Shown here: one piece after another, positions 15,991-24,940 of the stretch
Numbering within the stretch: the stretch's first letter is position 1
Layout of the letters: each line of letters opens with the position of its first letter
Source: Vreelandella zhuhanensis
GTDB taxonomy: Bacteria; Pseudomonadota; Gammaproteobacteria; Pseudomonadales; Halomonadaceae
Assembly: GCF_009793355.1 (NCBI RefSeq)
Contig: NZ_WTKP01000006.1
Coordinates: forward strand, 186,001 to 250,000
Direction: 5' to 3'
DNA: 64,000 nucleotides
Position numbers and translations under genes: made by a program
Notes under the pieces: model-generated
Databases searched by the model: none
Told to the model about the DNA's origin: nothing
Seen by the model: the letters and a program-made list of their open reading frames with translations, nothing else

Positions 15991-18204
15991 AATATCAGAT
16001 AGATCTTTGCGCAATGTGGTGGAGTTCTTCAAAAGCTCAGGCAGCGAAACATAACGGCGGGCAGCAAAGGCCTGGGCGAGAATGGCTGCGGCCGCAGCTT
16101 CCCGATTTCCGATCAGCACGACCTGATCCACCGCACGGGTGATCGCAGTATAGATCAATGCTTGGTCGAGCAAGCGGGACTGACGAATCGGCACGATGAC
16201 TCGCGAGAACTGTGAGCCCTGCGACTTGTGAACGGTGATGGCATAGGCGTGGCTGAGCGATTCAATCTGCGTCGTCTTCAGGGTGTACTCAATACCCTCG
16301 AAATCGACCCTACAGCAGTCACTCTCTGCATCTTCGACAGGTAACGCCTCAATGATCCGGCCCAAAGAGCCGTTGCGCAGCCCAAGGGGGTAGTCGTTCT
16401 TGGTGAAGATGACCAGATCACCAACCTTGAATGGCACGTGATCAAGTGACTTCGCGGGCACTACGCCGTGTTGCAAGTCGACGTAGCAAACTGGTGTGCC
16501 ATCACGCCGATAGCATTCATGTAAGCGCTGATTCAGCTGTTTAACACCGCCATGGCCGCTGCGCGTGGCAGAGAGAATCTGAACGCTGTTGTCGGCGCCA
16601 TTGCCGCCAAGCTCCTCGTAGAGCCTTGCTATAGCTTCATCGAGCGAATATTCTGAACATTCAATAAACGATACGCCGCTGCCTCGGCCTTGGTAGGCCG
16701 CGTACTCGGGAAGCGTATGCCCACGAACAGCCGAGGCAATAGGCAGAATACCGCTTGCATCTGACTGCCGCTTGACCACTTTCAGTTCCGTTTGCGCAAT
16801 GGCCGGGTGACCGGCGAGTGCGTGCAGCACAAGGCCAGGGCCAATGGGTGGGAGCTGACTTGGGTCGCCGACCAGAATCAGTCGTGTGCCTGACGGGATG
16901 TGGCGCAGGAGTCGATAGAAGAGAATGGCATCCACCATCGACACCTCATCGACGACGACCACCGCATCGCTGCCGAGCTGTTCTTCGGAAACCCGCGCAA
17001 AAAAGGCGGCAATCGTACAGCTGTCTCGCCCGGTGGCCTCCTGCATGCGTTGTGCTGCACGCCCCGCGAGAGCAATCTGGTAGATGGCCACGCCAGGCTG
17101 CACGGCCTCCAGCGCTTCGTAGAGAATCTTGAGCACCGTGGTCTTGCCGGTACCCGCGCCGCCTAGAATTAAGCTGAGAGGGGCGCTCACACTGCACAGC
17201 ACAGCTTGATGTTGCTCGGTAGAGAGCGCAAAGCCTTGGGCACGCTCATAATCGTTGATAGCCGCTTCTACTGCGTCGTGTTCGACCTCGCCAGCCATGA
17301 AGATTGACTGCTGTTGAGCCACTTCGCCAGCAGCTATACGCGAAAGGCGCTGGGCAATCTCAAGCTCGATCAGATAGGTGCCGGTCGGTTGGTAAAGGGC
17401 GTCCACATTGCGGTACTGACTGCTCCCGCCGACGGCCAACGCTTGCTCAGCCAGATCCGCGTCACCGAGCAGCGTCTTGAGGCGGCGTTTGACATCCTTT
17501 TCCGGCAGACAGGTGTGGCCCTCCTTGAGTCCTCGGTAAAGCGTTTCCTCAACCGCTGCCTCAAGTCGTCTCGGATCATCTTCGGTCACGCCAAACCGAC
17601 ACTGCGCCAAGGCATCCACCGTCTTCCAGCGCGCTTCAAAGCTGATCAGCGCATAGGGGTTGGCCTCGATCTTCTCTCGCGCCTTTTCGGCATAACAGTC
17701 GACAACCTTCTGGCCGATCCGTCGCGGCATGCCCACCTGGTCGAGCCAGGATAGCGTCTGCGTGACTTGGTGTTTCTCAAAGGCATGGCATAGCAGGTCC
17801 GCCGCCTCGGGGCTGACAACAGCGCTCAGAGCGTCTACGTCCTTCTGCTCGATGAGCGACACCAAATCAGGCCCGAAGCAGCCGTAGAGCTTCTGTGCCT
17901 TGACCTGGCCCACGCCTGGGATGTCCGGACACCCGGCTATCCAGGCGATGATATTTTTACCCGATGGCCGCAGCAGTTCGGCATGCGTCGCATCGATCTG
18001 CTGCTCTTGCTGGTAGGTGCTCAGCGCACCGCGCAACGCCCAGCGCTGGCCTTTGCCGGGGAAGGATGCGTCGGGGATAAGCGTCCAGCTACAGCGCGCA
18101 ACATACCGCCGACCTTTGGTATCGACACCGGCCATGATGACCCCGCCGCGTGCCCCTCGACTCAGGACGGACGTGATGGTCAGCTCGACAAAGAGATCCG
18201 TCAT
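15985..18204 (-). CDS. RecD2-like superfamily 1B DNA helicase, last gene of the integrase operon
   Basis: 739 aa. An N-terminal small beta domain comes first, then helix-hairpin-helix repeats (IIAWIAGCPDIPGVG at about 85-99). The helicase core has Walker A GGAGTGKTT at 348-356, Walker B VVVVDEVSMVD, motif III LVGDPSQLPPIGPG, and the C-terminal YAITVHKSQGSQF plus YTAITRA (motifs V and VI). This is the order of stand-alone RecD2 5'-3' helicases. The start overlaps the stop of the preceding small gene (ATGA). Placement at the end of a recombinase operon suggests it processes DNA during excision, transfer or repair of the island; that is inference. Confidence 0.85.
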   Translation of the reverse strand: MTDLFVELTITSVLSRGARGGVIMAGVDTKGRRYVARCSWTLIPDASFPGKGQRWALRGALSTYQQEQQIDATHAELLRPSGKNIIAWIAGCPDIPGVGQVKAQKLYGCFGPDLVSLIEQKDVDALSAVVSPEAADLLCHAFEKHQVTQTLSWLDQVGMPRRIGQKVVDCYAEKAREKIEANPYALISFEARWKTVDALAQCRFGVTEDDPRRLEAAVEETLYRGLKEGHTCLPEKDVKRRLKTLLGDADLAEQALAVGGSSQYRNVDALYQPTGTYLIELEIAQRLSRIAAGEVAQQQSIFMAGEVEHDAVEAAINDYERAQGFALSTEQHQAVLCSVSAPLSLILGGAGTGKTTVLKILYEALEAVQPGVAIYQIALAGRAAQRMQEATGRDSCTIAAFFARVSEEQLGSDAVVVVDEVSMVDAILFYRLLRHIPSGTRLILVGDPSQLPPIGPGLVLHALAGHPAIAQTELKVVKRQSDASGILPIASAVRGHTLPEYAAYQGRGSGVSFIECSEYSLDEAIARLYEELGGNGADNSVQILSATRSGHGGVKQLNQRLHECYRRDGTPVCYVDLQHGVVPAKSLDHVPFKVGDLVIFTKNDYPLGLRNGSLGRIIEALPVEDAESDCCRVDFEGIEYTLKTTQIESLSHAYAITVHKSQGSQFSRVIVPIRQSRLLDQALIYTAITRAVDQVVLIGNREAAAAAILAQAFAARRYVSLPELLKNSTTLRKDLSDIS

Positions 18205-18656
18205 GGCCGCACCATACGACCCGTCTGGGCGAGGTGATCATCGACCATTCGGTAGCGCTTGAGCTGCTCACGCAGCTCCAACACCTCTGCGCGTAGAGCG
18301 GCATTCTGTTCTTCGAGCGCCTTCACGCGTTGCTCGCTGCGGTTGTTGATCGTGATAATGCGCCGATCTACCGACGATGAGGCCGCCTCATCTTGCGTTT
18401 GCGGCGACTTCTCCCTCTTGCCGGGGGAAAGGATATTCTCTGCATTCAGACGCGCTTCCAGCGCCTCCAAGGCGGTTTTCACCGCTGGGTTCTGGCGCAG
18501 CACGGATTTGGCAAAGCCGCACTCGGCGGCGACCTCGGTGCGGTTGAGCTGGCCTTGACGGATGTAGTCGGCCCAGTCGCCAGCGACCTGTCGTTCTGCG
18601 GCCCAGGCCTCGAACTTGGCTATGTTTTCTGCGGCACGCGCTTGCCCGTTTGCCAT
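18201..18656 (-). CDS. Small HTH and coiled-coil accessory protein of the integrase operon
   Basis: 151 aa. The N-terminal half includes QGQLNRTEVAAECGFAKSVL, a helix-turn-helix-like stretch, ending in RQNPAVKTALEALE. The C-terminal half is a leucine-zipper-like coiled coil (RVKALEEQNAALRAEVLELREQL). AAGGAGACTAAG before the ATG is an ideal ribosome site. It starts 18 bases after the preceding gene and overlaps the helicase start by 4. Probably a DNA-binding accessory factor for the recombinases, as TnpC is in Tn554; I cannot name the family with certainty. Confidence 0.6.
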   Translation of the reverse strand: MANGQARAAENIAKFEAWAAERQVAGDWADYIRQGQLNRTEVAAECGFAKSVLRQNPAVKTALEALEARLNAENILSPGKREKSPQTQDEAASSSVDRRIITINNRSEQRVKALEEQNAALRAEVLELREQLKRYRMVDDHLAQTGRMVRP

Positions 18657-18674
18657 CTTAGTCTCCTTCTTGGC

Positions 18675-19085
18675 CTAGTCACGGCGAACCTTGGGTAGTG
18701 GCGCCATTAGCTTCTGCTGAGACAGACCGGCAATGCTGGCGTGGTAGATGAATCGCTGGGCGACTTCAGCCATCTTTTCTAGCTCGGACCTGAGCGCGTC
18801 ATTCTCTTGCTGTAGCCGCGCAATCTTCTTCATCGCATCCGGCATACTTTGGGGCCTTGGAGCGCCCTCGGCCTTGGCGATTGCGTCCTTTCGCTGCTTC
18901 TTCTTGGCTAGGTAGGCGTTCTTCAGTATTAGCTTACCGGAGAGTGCTTGGCGGGTCGGTGCATAGCCCAGGATGCTTTTCGAGGCGGTGCAGATGTTAT
19001 CCCAGTTAAACGCCTCTTCCTGCGGCCAATCACGAATCATTTTTGCCATCTTATTGAGCTGTGAGTCGGTAATCGCCTTAGGCAT
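18675..19085 (-). CDS. Small coiled-coil accessory protein (TnpC-like position)
   Basis: 136 aa. The basic N-terminal domain (DWPQEEAFNWDNICTASKSI, then YAPTRQALSGKL) could bind DNA. Residues 85-112 form a coiled coil (MKKIARLQQENDALRSELEKM). The gene overlaps the end of the third recombinase by 8 bases (ATGCCTAA), so it is translationally coupled to it. In Tn554 a 125-aa TnpC with similar build follows two tyrosine recombinases and affects efficiency and orientation of insertion; the analogy rests on position and build only. Confidence 0.6.
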   Translation of the reverse strand: MPKAITDSQLNKMAKMIRDWPQEEAFNWDNICTASKSILGYAPTRQALSGKLILKNAYLAKKKQRKDAIAKAEGAPRPQSMPDAMKKIARLQQENDALRSELEKMAEVAQRFIYHASIAGLSQQKLMAPLPKVRRD

Positions 19086-21147
19086 CGTCTGGCTTCCTCA
19101 GTAGATCAAGGCAGGCCAGCAGCTCGTTGCCATACTCGATGCCCAAATCTTTCCTGTCCAGCAGCTTGACGCCCGCCGCTGCGGCCTTGTCCTCGACAAG
19201 CACCTGCTCATGGCTAAAGTCGGTGCTGTCTGCTAACTCGATCGGGCTACCATCGGGGATGTCCGCGTCGTTAAGGATATTTAGAAGCTGGGTCAGGCGT
19301 CCGATCTGCGGCTCTGCCACCTGCATCCAGCGCGAGGCGGCTCGTTCGCCGTTGTCGACAGCCGCCTTGGCTGCGTTGAGCGTCCGAACTAAGTGCTCTC
19401 GGTCTTTGACCACGGCGTCAACTGCCAGCCTGTCCCCTTTGCACATCAGTAACTCTGAGCAGTTGAGGCAGTCAGCGAAGCGGTTGCACGGCCCCGCGCG
19501 CCAGGATCGACGGCACAGCCCGTAGCGGCTCCTATGGAATGGCCCCTGGCTGTGAATCTCAGCTTCTTCGTCGGTGATTGGCTCCTTGTGGGTCTGCTCT
19601 TGCAGCATTCCTAGCAGGGCGGCGCCCTTGTTTGCCGCTTCCTGCGGGTCATCGTTCAGGTAGGTGAGCGTTTGTTTGGCGGAGGCCCGGCTGCTCCAAG
19701 TGGTGATCGTATCGATAGATACGCCGCTGCGCCGTGCAAGGCGGTTGAGCAGATGGCGCAGGCTGTGCGACTTGAGCTTCATTGCCTCATAGCCATGTCG
19801 GGTGAAAAAGCACAACAACTTAGCGCGCTTCCCAGAGGGTGCCGCCAGGCGCACCTTAAAATATTGCATCTTGAACGGGGCCAGCAGGACGGGGCTTGTG
19901 CTGCTACGAATACCAAACTGGAAGCGGCGAAAGCATAGTAATGACTCCGACATTTTGAGCGGCTTCTTACTCCTGCTGTCGACGGGTTCCTGATAGGGGA
20001 AGTGAGGATTCAGCTGGCGATGCTCAGCAAGAACGAGTTGCCAAAGGGAATCAAGCGTGAAGCCGGTAAGGGAGTAACTGCCAGTGTGCCTATGGATAAA
20101 GGTTGCACAGCTTTTCCGGTTTAGTAACCCTAGCGCCGCTGCCACCTGATCCCGCGTTAGCTCTTGATGATCGGAAACGTCCGGGCAGTTCTCGTGGCGA
20201 TAGAACTTGGTTGGATTGCCTTCCATGTAGTGGGCCAGCTGGCGGCCCTCTTCTGTGATGTGTTGTAGCCGCTCCACAGCCACAACGGCGTTAGGCGCCA
20301 TGGTGGCAGGAATTGCCTTGGGAACGAACTCCTTGATCTTCGGTGTCCAGTAGTTGAGGTGGTGCTGAATTTTGCCGTCCTTATCGGTTCCCTCGCGAAG
20401 GCAATCAACCCGCAGCCTTAGGGTCTCGCCTATGCGCATTGGTACGCTCAGCAAGAGACAAGTGATACTGGTGACCATCGTATCTACGTCTTCAAGCACT
20501 TGCGTGTGGCCACGCCCGAAGACCTCGGCGATTGCAAGCAGGGCATCCTGATCAGGAAGCTTGGCAGCTTTTATCTTTGCATCCGCGTAGCCGCCGTTGG
20601 CAAAGTCGTATGAGGCCGTGCCGACGTAGGGGTTCGCCCAGTAGTGTGCGCTGCTAGTCACGATGAAGAAGTCGGCGAGCGTTTTTAAAATGTTCAGCAG
20701 CTCACCGGCGATGAACTGTCGCCGTTTTTCCGGCCGTAGTTCAGCCATCGCGTGATCAAAATGGCGCTGATCTACCCTAGTGATATCGGGAATGCCGATG
20801 TCCTGTCTGAGCACCATTTCCAGGAAGCGCAAGGCTGACATTTCCCGATGGATGTTTTTGTGCGGTTTAAGCGTGTGGCGGTAACGTAGATAGGCCTTGG
20901 CGAATTCGACAAACGCCGGATGCATCAGTTGATGCTGTTCAGGCGTCTTTGTTGGATGCAGGGTACGGTGCTCATGATTGGTGAACCTTATGCTCTTGTT
21001 TAGTACGGGCCATCGGTTGCTTTCCCAGGAGAAACCAGTCTGGTCGTCCCAAAGGGTTAGGTGATCCCTGGATAGCGTGATCAGGTTTTGTAGGTTTTTC
21101 TGTGCCGTCAACTCTTTCTTAGGTGTGAATTGGATGATCTGTGCCAT
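19078..21147 (-). CDS. Large tyrosine recombinase (third of three), cysteine-rich C-terminus
   Basis: 689 aa from the ATG at 21147, chosen because it overlaps the previous stop as TAATG; an upstream in-frame ATG at 21183 is inside that gene. Catalytic-domain features: VPMRIGETLRLRVDCL (box I arginine), HSLRHLLNRLARRSGV (H-x-x-R box), and TYLNDDP near the end of the domain with the candidate nucleophilic tyrosine. The C-terminal extension has a cysteine cluster (CRRSWRAGPCNRFADCLNC, then MCKGD) that could bind zinc, as in Tn554 TnpB-type recombinases. Follows the second recombinase directly. Confidence 0.82.
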   Translation of the reverse strand: MAQIIQFTPKKELTAQKNLQNLITLSRDHLTLWDDQTGFSWESNRWPVLNKSIRFTNHEHRTLHPTKTPEQHQLMHPAFVEFAKAYLRYRHTLKPHKNIHREMSALRFLEMVLRQDIGIPDITRVDQRHFDHAMAELRPEKRRQFIAGELLNILKTLADFFIVTSSAHYWANPYVGTASYDFANGGYADAKIKAAKLPDQDALLAIAEVFGRGHTQVLEDVDTMVTSITCLLLSVPMRIGETLRLRVDCLREGTDKDGKIQHHLNYWTPKIKEFVPKAIPATMAPNAVVAVERLQHITEEGRQLAHYMEGNPTKFYRHENCPDVSDHQELTRDQVAAALGLLNRKSCATFIHRHTGSYSLTGFTLDSLWQLVLAEHRQLNPHFPYQEPVDSRSKKPLKMSESLLCFRRFQFGIRSSTSPVLLAPFKMQYFKVRLAAPSGKRAKLLCFFTRHGYEAMKLKSHSLRHLLNRLARRSGVSIDTITTWSSRASAKQTLTYLNDDPQEAANKGAALLGMLQEQTHKEPITDEEAEIHSQGPFHRSRYGLCRRSWRAGPCNRFADCLNCSELLMCKGDRLAVDAVVKDREHLVRTLNAAKAAVDNGERAASRWMQVAEPQIGRLTQLLNILNDADIPDGSPIELADSTDFSHEQVLVEDKAAAAGVKLLDRKDLGIEYGNELLACLDLLRKPDDA

Positions 21148-22778
21148 TAGACAATCCCCAACTCTCTCTTGCGGGCGTTGCATCGGTCGATGCAGTTCTT
21201 CACCGCGAGGATATCGGCTGAGAGGTCAATGGGCACAAGTAAATCTCTTGCCCCACCAATTCGCAACGCCTGGTTCTCTTCTTCCTGCCTAATCTTCAGC
21301 GCTTCAAGCACTTCTTTGTGTGGGGCGGACACCAACGGTTCGAAATGGCGGCAGCGGTAGCAGGGGATCGGTACAGAGGTGGTGGCACAAAAGCTGTGCT
21401 TGCCGCAATTGCCGACGTTTTTTAGTTCGCCGTTCTTGGCAAATTCAAGGCGGCTTATCGGGTCGTTGCTGCGACTGGCTTGCTCTTCGCTATCGATTAG
21501 TTTACCAGCGAAGGCCATCGCCAGCGGCATCAGAGTCGGTGCCATCGCTTCGTCAAGTTTACGAGCATCTTCGGCTGGGTCGTTGTAGTACGCCCGAAGG
21601 CTTTTCTCGTTCGTATGTCCCAGCCAATGTGAGAGCACGTGTAGGAGCACACCTTTACGAGCCAGTTGGCGAGCACGGGTGTGCCGGAGTCGTGTTGCAC
21701 TAACGACGAGTGGCCGACCGGTGCGGTGGCTAAGGGGTGGTTCGATATCTCGATGTGAATTAGGCGTCCAGGCTAGGATCTGTGAAATCCTAAGGGGTCT
21801 CATATGGAATAGGTGATGGTCGAGATTACTGCGCCAATCAACACGATATTGACTTGTCAGTTCGTATTTAGCTCTTTCTATGCGGCCAGCGGACGCAAAT
21901 ACCGGCAGCTTCTGAAGCTCCGAGTCGGATAGATGAATATCAAGCTGAAACTCGACCATTGCTTGGATCTCATTACGCTGAATCTCGAACAGGTTCCAGA
22001 GGTGGCCTGGAAGAGGGTGGTGCTCGAACTTGCTGTCGCGAAATCCGGTTTCGGCGCCCATGTCCTTGCCGCCAGGAAAGCTTACCACTGGCCCGCTCAG
22101 GCCCGAGCTATCGTCAGAGGCAGCGTTTCGGACGTCTTGGAACTTTAGGTGGGCAATCTGTATTGGGCGACGTGCGTACTGCATTGAGAGCAGCGTTATG
22201 AGAGTACGGCTCGTTGAGAATAGACCGTCCTCGTAGTTGCGCCAGACGCTGGCAAGCAGCGCCTCGTATTCCTCATCGCTCAGCCAGCTTTTCTCAGGGT
22301 CGTCTGACAACACATTATTGCTATAGACTGCACGGCTCTTTATTTTTATAAGGAGTTGTAGGGCCTCATCGCTGATCGCTTGTGGGTTGCGGGCTTTCCA
22401 AAAAACAAAGAATCTCTTGATAGTTCCGATATTGAGTACGAATAACGGGACTTTCAAGGTTTGCGCAACCCAAGATGTATCGAAGGCGCTCACGGGAAAG
22501 TGCTTCAGAGATTTACTAATCGCACACATGAGGCTAACAAACCCTGTTTGCGCATAGTCACCCTTAGCCGAAAAATCAAGCGCCGCCTGCTTAAATGACT
22601 CTTTTTGGGCGAGGTCAAACTTCGAAAGCGCCTTTGTCATATTCACGCCCCCGTATCCGATTCGGCGAAATGTATCCTGCTCCCAAATGAAATCCGAAGA
22701 CGGTCTTTCAGGGCGTTGTGTTCGCAGAAGCTCGGCGTCGGTGTTGGGACTTTCTTCCTGTGCTGGATTCTTGGCCAT
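21147..22778 (-). CDS. Tyrosine recombinase (second of three)
   Basis: 543 aa. The catalytic C-terminal region contains ARRPIQIAHLKFQDV (box I), SATRLRHTRARQLARKG (R-x-x-H box II) and LSHWLGHTNEKSLRAYY (the conserved GH, then the tyrosine nucleophile). After this comes a short cysteine-containing tail (FCATTSVPIPCYRCRHFEP), like that of its larger neighbour. It starts 5 bases after the first recombinase and its TAA overlaps the ATG of the third. Full catalytic set, so probably active. Confidence 0.85.
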   Translation of the reverse strand: MAKNPAQEESPNTDAELLRTQRPERPSSDFIWEQDTFRRIGYGGVNMTKALSKFDLAQKESFKQAALDFSAKGDYAQTGFVSLMCAISKSLKHFPVSAFDTSWVAQTLKVPLFVLNIGTIKRFFVFWKARNPQAISDEALQLLIKIKSRAVYSNNVLSDDPEKSWLSDEEYEALLASVWRNYEDGLFSTSRTLITLLSMQYARRPIQIAHLKFQDVRNAASDDSSGLSGPVVSFPGGKDMGAETGFRDSKFEHHPLPGHLWNLFEIQRNEIQAMVEFQLDIHLSDSELQKLPVFASAGRIERAKYELTSQYRVDWRSNLDHHLFHMRPLRISQILAWTPNSHRDIEPPLSHRTGRPLVVSATRLRHTRARQLARKGVLLHVLSHWLGHTNEKSLRAYYNDPAEDARKLDEAMAPTLMPLAMAFAGKLIDSEEQASRSNDPISRLEFAKNGELKNVGNCGKHSFCATTSVPIPCYRCRHFEPLVSAPHKEVLEALKIRQEEENQALRIGGARDLLVPIDLSADILAVKNCIDRCNARKRELGIV

Positions 22779-22783
22779 TTTTA

Positions 22784-22960
22784 TTACCCCTTTATGGTGT
22801 CCGACGCGATACGACTACCGACCTCTTTGGCTTGCTCTTGGATGTATCGTTGGTTATTGAGCAAAGACATATTACCCCGCTTCTCACTGTCTGACGCGAT
22901 ACGCCTACCGACCTCGTTGGTCTGCTCTTGAATGTGTCGTTGGTTGTAGAGCAAAGACAT
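22784..22960 (-). repeat. 90-bp tandem duplication in the first recombinase gene
   Basis: Two diverged copies of a 90-bp unit (22871-22960 and about 22784-22870). Both encode MSLL-x-NQR-x-IQEQ-x-x-EVG-x-RIASD. The duplication is in frame and extends the protein C-terminus. Confidence 0.85.
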
Positions 22961-24058
22961 GGCAGAATTGGGCGCCCAGCCCATCAGCATTCCGCGAATG
23001 GCGCGTTCGGTTTCAAAATCCCCCCCCTCCTTGTCCGCCTCTTGTGAGAACCTGTAGTTCCAGTCGTGGCGAAGCAGGTGAGGGTGCAGCGACTCCAGTG
23101 CAGGAAATGCCTCTTTTAGCTTGTTTAGCGCAGAGTTAAATCCGGTTTCGGTAACTGGCTTGCTTTGAAAGCGCCCTGCGCGGTGGTTAACGAACAGGAA
23201 ATCACTATCAGTACAGGGTCGCCAGTGATCCCGGTAAGCCATAAGCTGCTGCTCAGCTTCAGCAGAAATGCTCACGCTACGCCCAAGGGTCTTCGCAACC
23301 GGCTGTCTCACCCGAGAGTCGAACGCGTCGTGGTGGTTGCGCTCGATCTGTAACTGGGCGCTTTCGCCACCGATAGCTTCTACAAAATTGCTGAGCTTAA
23401 AGCTCAGCAGCTCGCCACGACGCATGCCTGTCTCATAGAGGATTCGCAGCATGATGACGTTCCTCATACGAGGTCCCTTGTCAGCATTTTTCTGCACCCC
23501 TTGGAGCGGATCTGCGAACAGCTCAAGCAATGCTTCCGTTGTCTCATTCGGTAGTCGCATGGCGAGGATACGCTGATTATTGGCTGATTTTGACCCGCGC
23601 TTGCGTGCGACCGCTGACATTAGGGCGTTGTGCTGCTGATCGATAGCGGCTTCGACATCAGCGTTTATGCCGGTGATTACCTCGTTCGTTAGCCAACGCA
23701 AGTACTTGGCCGTGCACACAATGTACGTGTTGGCCTTGTGGCGGCTGATGACCTCTCCATTGCGGCCTTTGCGGCTAGCGGAAAGGTGCCTTACCAAGCC
23801 ATCGATTTCGAACTGGCGCAGGAATTCTCGGCGCTGGAAGCGCGCCACCAGATCAATTTGCTGATTTGCCTCCCACTCACACAAACGCTTGATCGCCTCT
23901 AGATACACTTTTTGCGTCTCATGGGTAACACAAGGGCGTACCGAACGGGCGATGTAAGCTGTTGGATAGTACAGTGGGAAGCCGCCTGTCTCTGCATCGT
24001 AGATCTGCGAGAAGCGCTCGCCATCGGCGGCTATGAAATGTTTTATTGTATAGGCCAT
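22784..24058 (-). CDS. Tyrosine recombinase (first of three) with a duplicated C-terminal tail
   Basis: 424 aa, first gene of the operon. Box I is YETGMRRGELLSFKLS. Box II is HPHLLRHDWNYRF. GWAPNSAMSLLYNQRHI carries W in place of the second histidine and the likely nucleophilic tyrosine. The last 60 residues are two diverged copies of a 30-residue unit beginning MSLL. The first copy has the tyrosine (SLLYNQ); the second has asparagine there (SLLNNQ). The gene ends 120 bases from dnaQ, so the recombinase end of the island lies next to core DNA. The upstream region is AT-rich and presumably carries the operon promoter and an attachment site. Confidence 0.85.
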   Translation of the reverse strand: MAYTIKHFIAADGERFSQIYDAETGGFPLYYPTAYIARSVRPCVTHETQKVYLEAIKRLCEWEANQQIDLVARFQRREFLRQFEIDGLVRHLSASRKGRNGEVISRHKANTYIVCTAKYLRWLTNEVITGINADVEAAIDQQHNALMSAVARKRGSKSANNQRILAMRLPNETTEALLELFADPLQGVQKNADKGPRMRNVIMLRILYETGMRRGELLSFKLSNFVEAIGGESAQLQIERNHHDAFDSRVRQPVAKTLGRSVSISAEAEQQLMAYRDHWRPCTDSDFLFVNHRAGRFQSKPVTETGFNSALNKLKEAFPALESLHPHLLRHDWNYRFSQEADKEGGDFETERAIRGMLMGWAPNSAMSLLYNQRHIQEQTNEVGRRIASDSEKRGNMSLLNNQRYIQEQAKEVGSRIASDTIKG

Positions 24059-24181
24059 GTTTACATAATAGACTAGTGTGAAAGGAATGGAAGTCGCGAT
24101 TACACTTTTTTACGAGCAAGGCGCGGCTATAGGTGATGTTTATGGTTTATAAAACAATAGCTTGCATAAGAGGCGCGTGTT

Positions 24182-24940
24182 ATGAGTAGACACTTTTCAG
24201 GTTACCGTACCGTAATACTTGACACAGAAACCACCGGCATTGACCCGCGGTCCGGCCATCGTTTGGTGGAAATCGGGGCGGTAGAAATGGTCAATCGGCG
24301 CTTCACTGGCCGAACGTATCATCAGTACATCAATCCCCAGCGTGATATCGGCCCGGAAGTGGTGGCGGTGCACGGCATCACCAATGAAAAGGTAGCCAAT
24401 GAACCGGTATTCGCTGACGTTGCCGAGGCGTTTCTGGATTTCATTCGTGGTGCGGAACTGGTCATTCATAACGCGCCTTTTGACGTAGGCTTCATCGATC
24501 ATGAGTTTACCCTGCTAAGCCAACGTCCTGGTGCGCCGGCACTAGGCTTGGTAGCGCAGCACTGTGGCGTGCTGGATACCCTCGTCATGGCTCGCCAGAA
24601 GCACCCTGGGCAGCGCAATAGCCTGGATGCCTTGTGCAAACGCTATGACATCGATAATGGGCACCGGGTCTTGCACGGCGCGCTGTTGGATGCCGAGATT
24701 CTCGCCGATGTCTATCTGGCGATGACCGGTGGGCAAACCGCACTGACGCTTGAAGCGAGTACCGCCGCGCAGCAGGCGCCCGTCACCGCAGCCAACCAAG
24801 GGCTTGCCATTGAGCGTTTGAGTATTCCTGCCGGGCAGCTTCGCGTGATACGTCCAACGCAGCATGAGCAGGCTGCGCATCTGGCTAAATGCGATACCAA
24901 CGGGATTGATTGGCCGAAAACCGAGCTCCGCGATGCTTAA
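24182..24940 (+). CDS. dnaQ: DNA polymerase III epsilon subunit (3'-5' proofreading exonuclease)
   Basis: 252 aa. DnaQ-type exonuclease: Exo I is VILDTETTGIDP with the DxE pair, Exo II is VIHNAPFDVGFID, and Exo III-epsilon is HGALLDAEILADVY with the H-x5-D metal-binding set. The C-terminal tail, lacking catalytic residues, would contact the alpha subunit. Length fits the family (about 240-250 aa). It provides proofreading in the replicative polymerase core. The last 8 bases overlap the nudC start (ATGCTTAA), so the two are co-translated. The island recombinase operon diverges from a point 120 bases upstream, so the normal dnaQ promoter may have been replaced by island DNA. Confidence 0.95.
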   Translation: MSRHFSGYRTVILDTETTGIDPRSGHRLVEIGAVEMVNRRFTGRTYHQYINPQRDIGPEVVAVHGITNEKVANEPVFADVAEAFLDFIRGAELVIHNAPFDVGFIDHEFTLLSQRPGAPALGLVAQHCGVLDTLVMARQKHPGQRNSLDALCKRYDIDNGHRVLHGALLDAEILADVYLAMTGGQTALTLEASTAAQQAPVTAANQGLAIERLSIPAGQLRVIRPTQHEQAAHLAKCDTNGIDWPKTELRDA

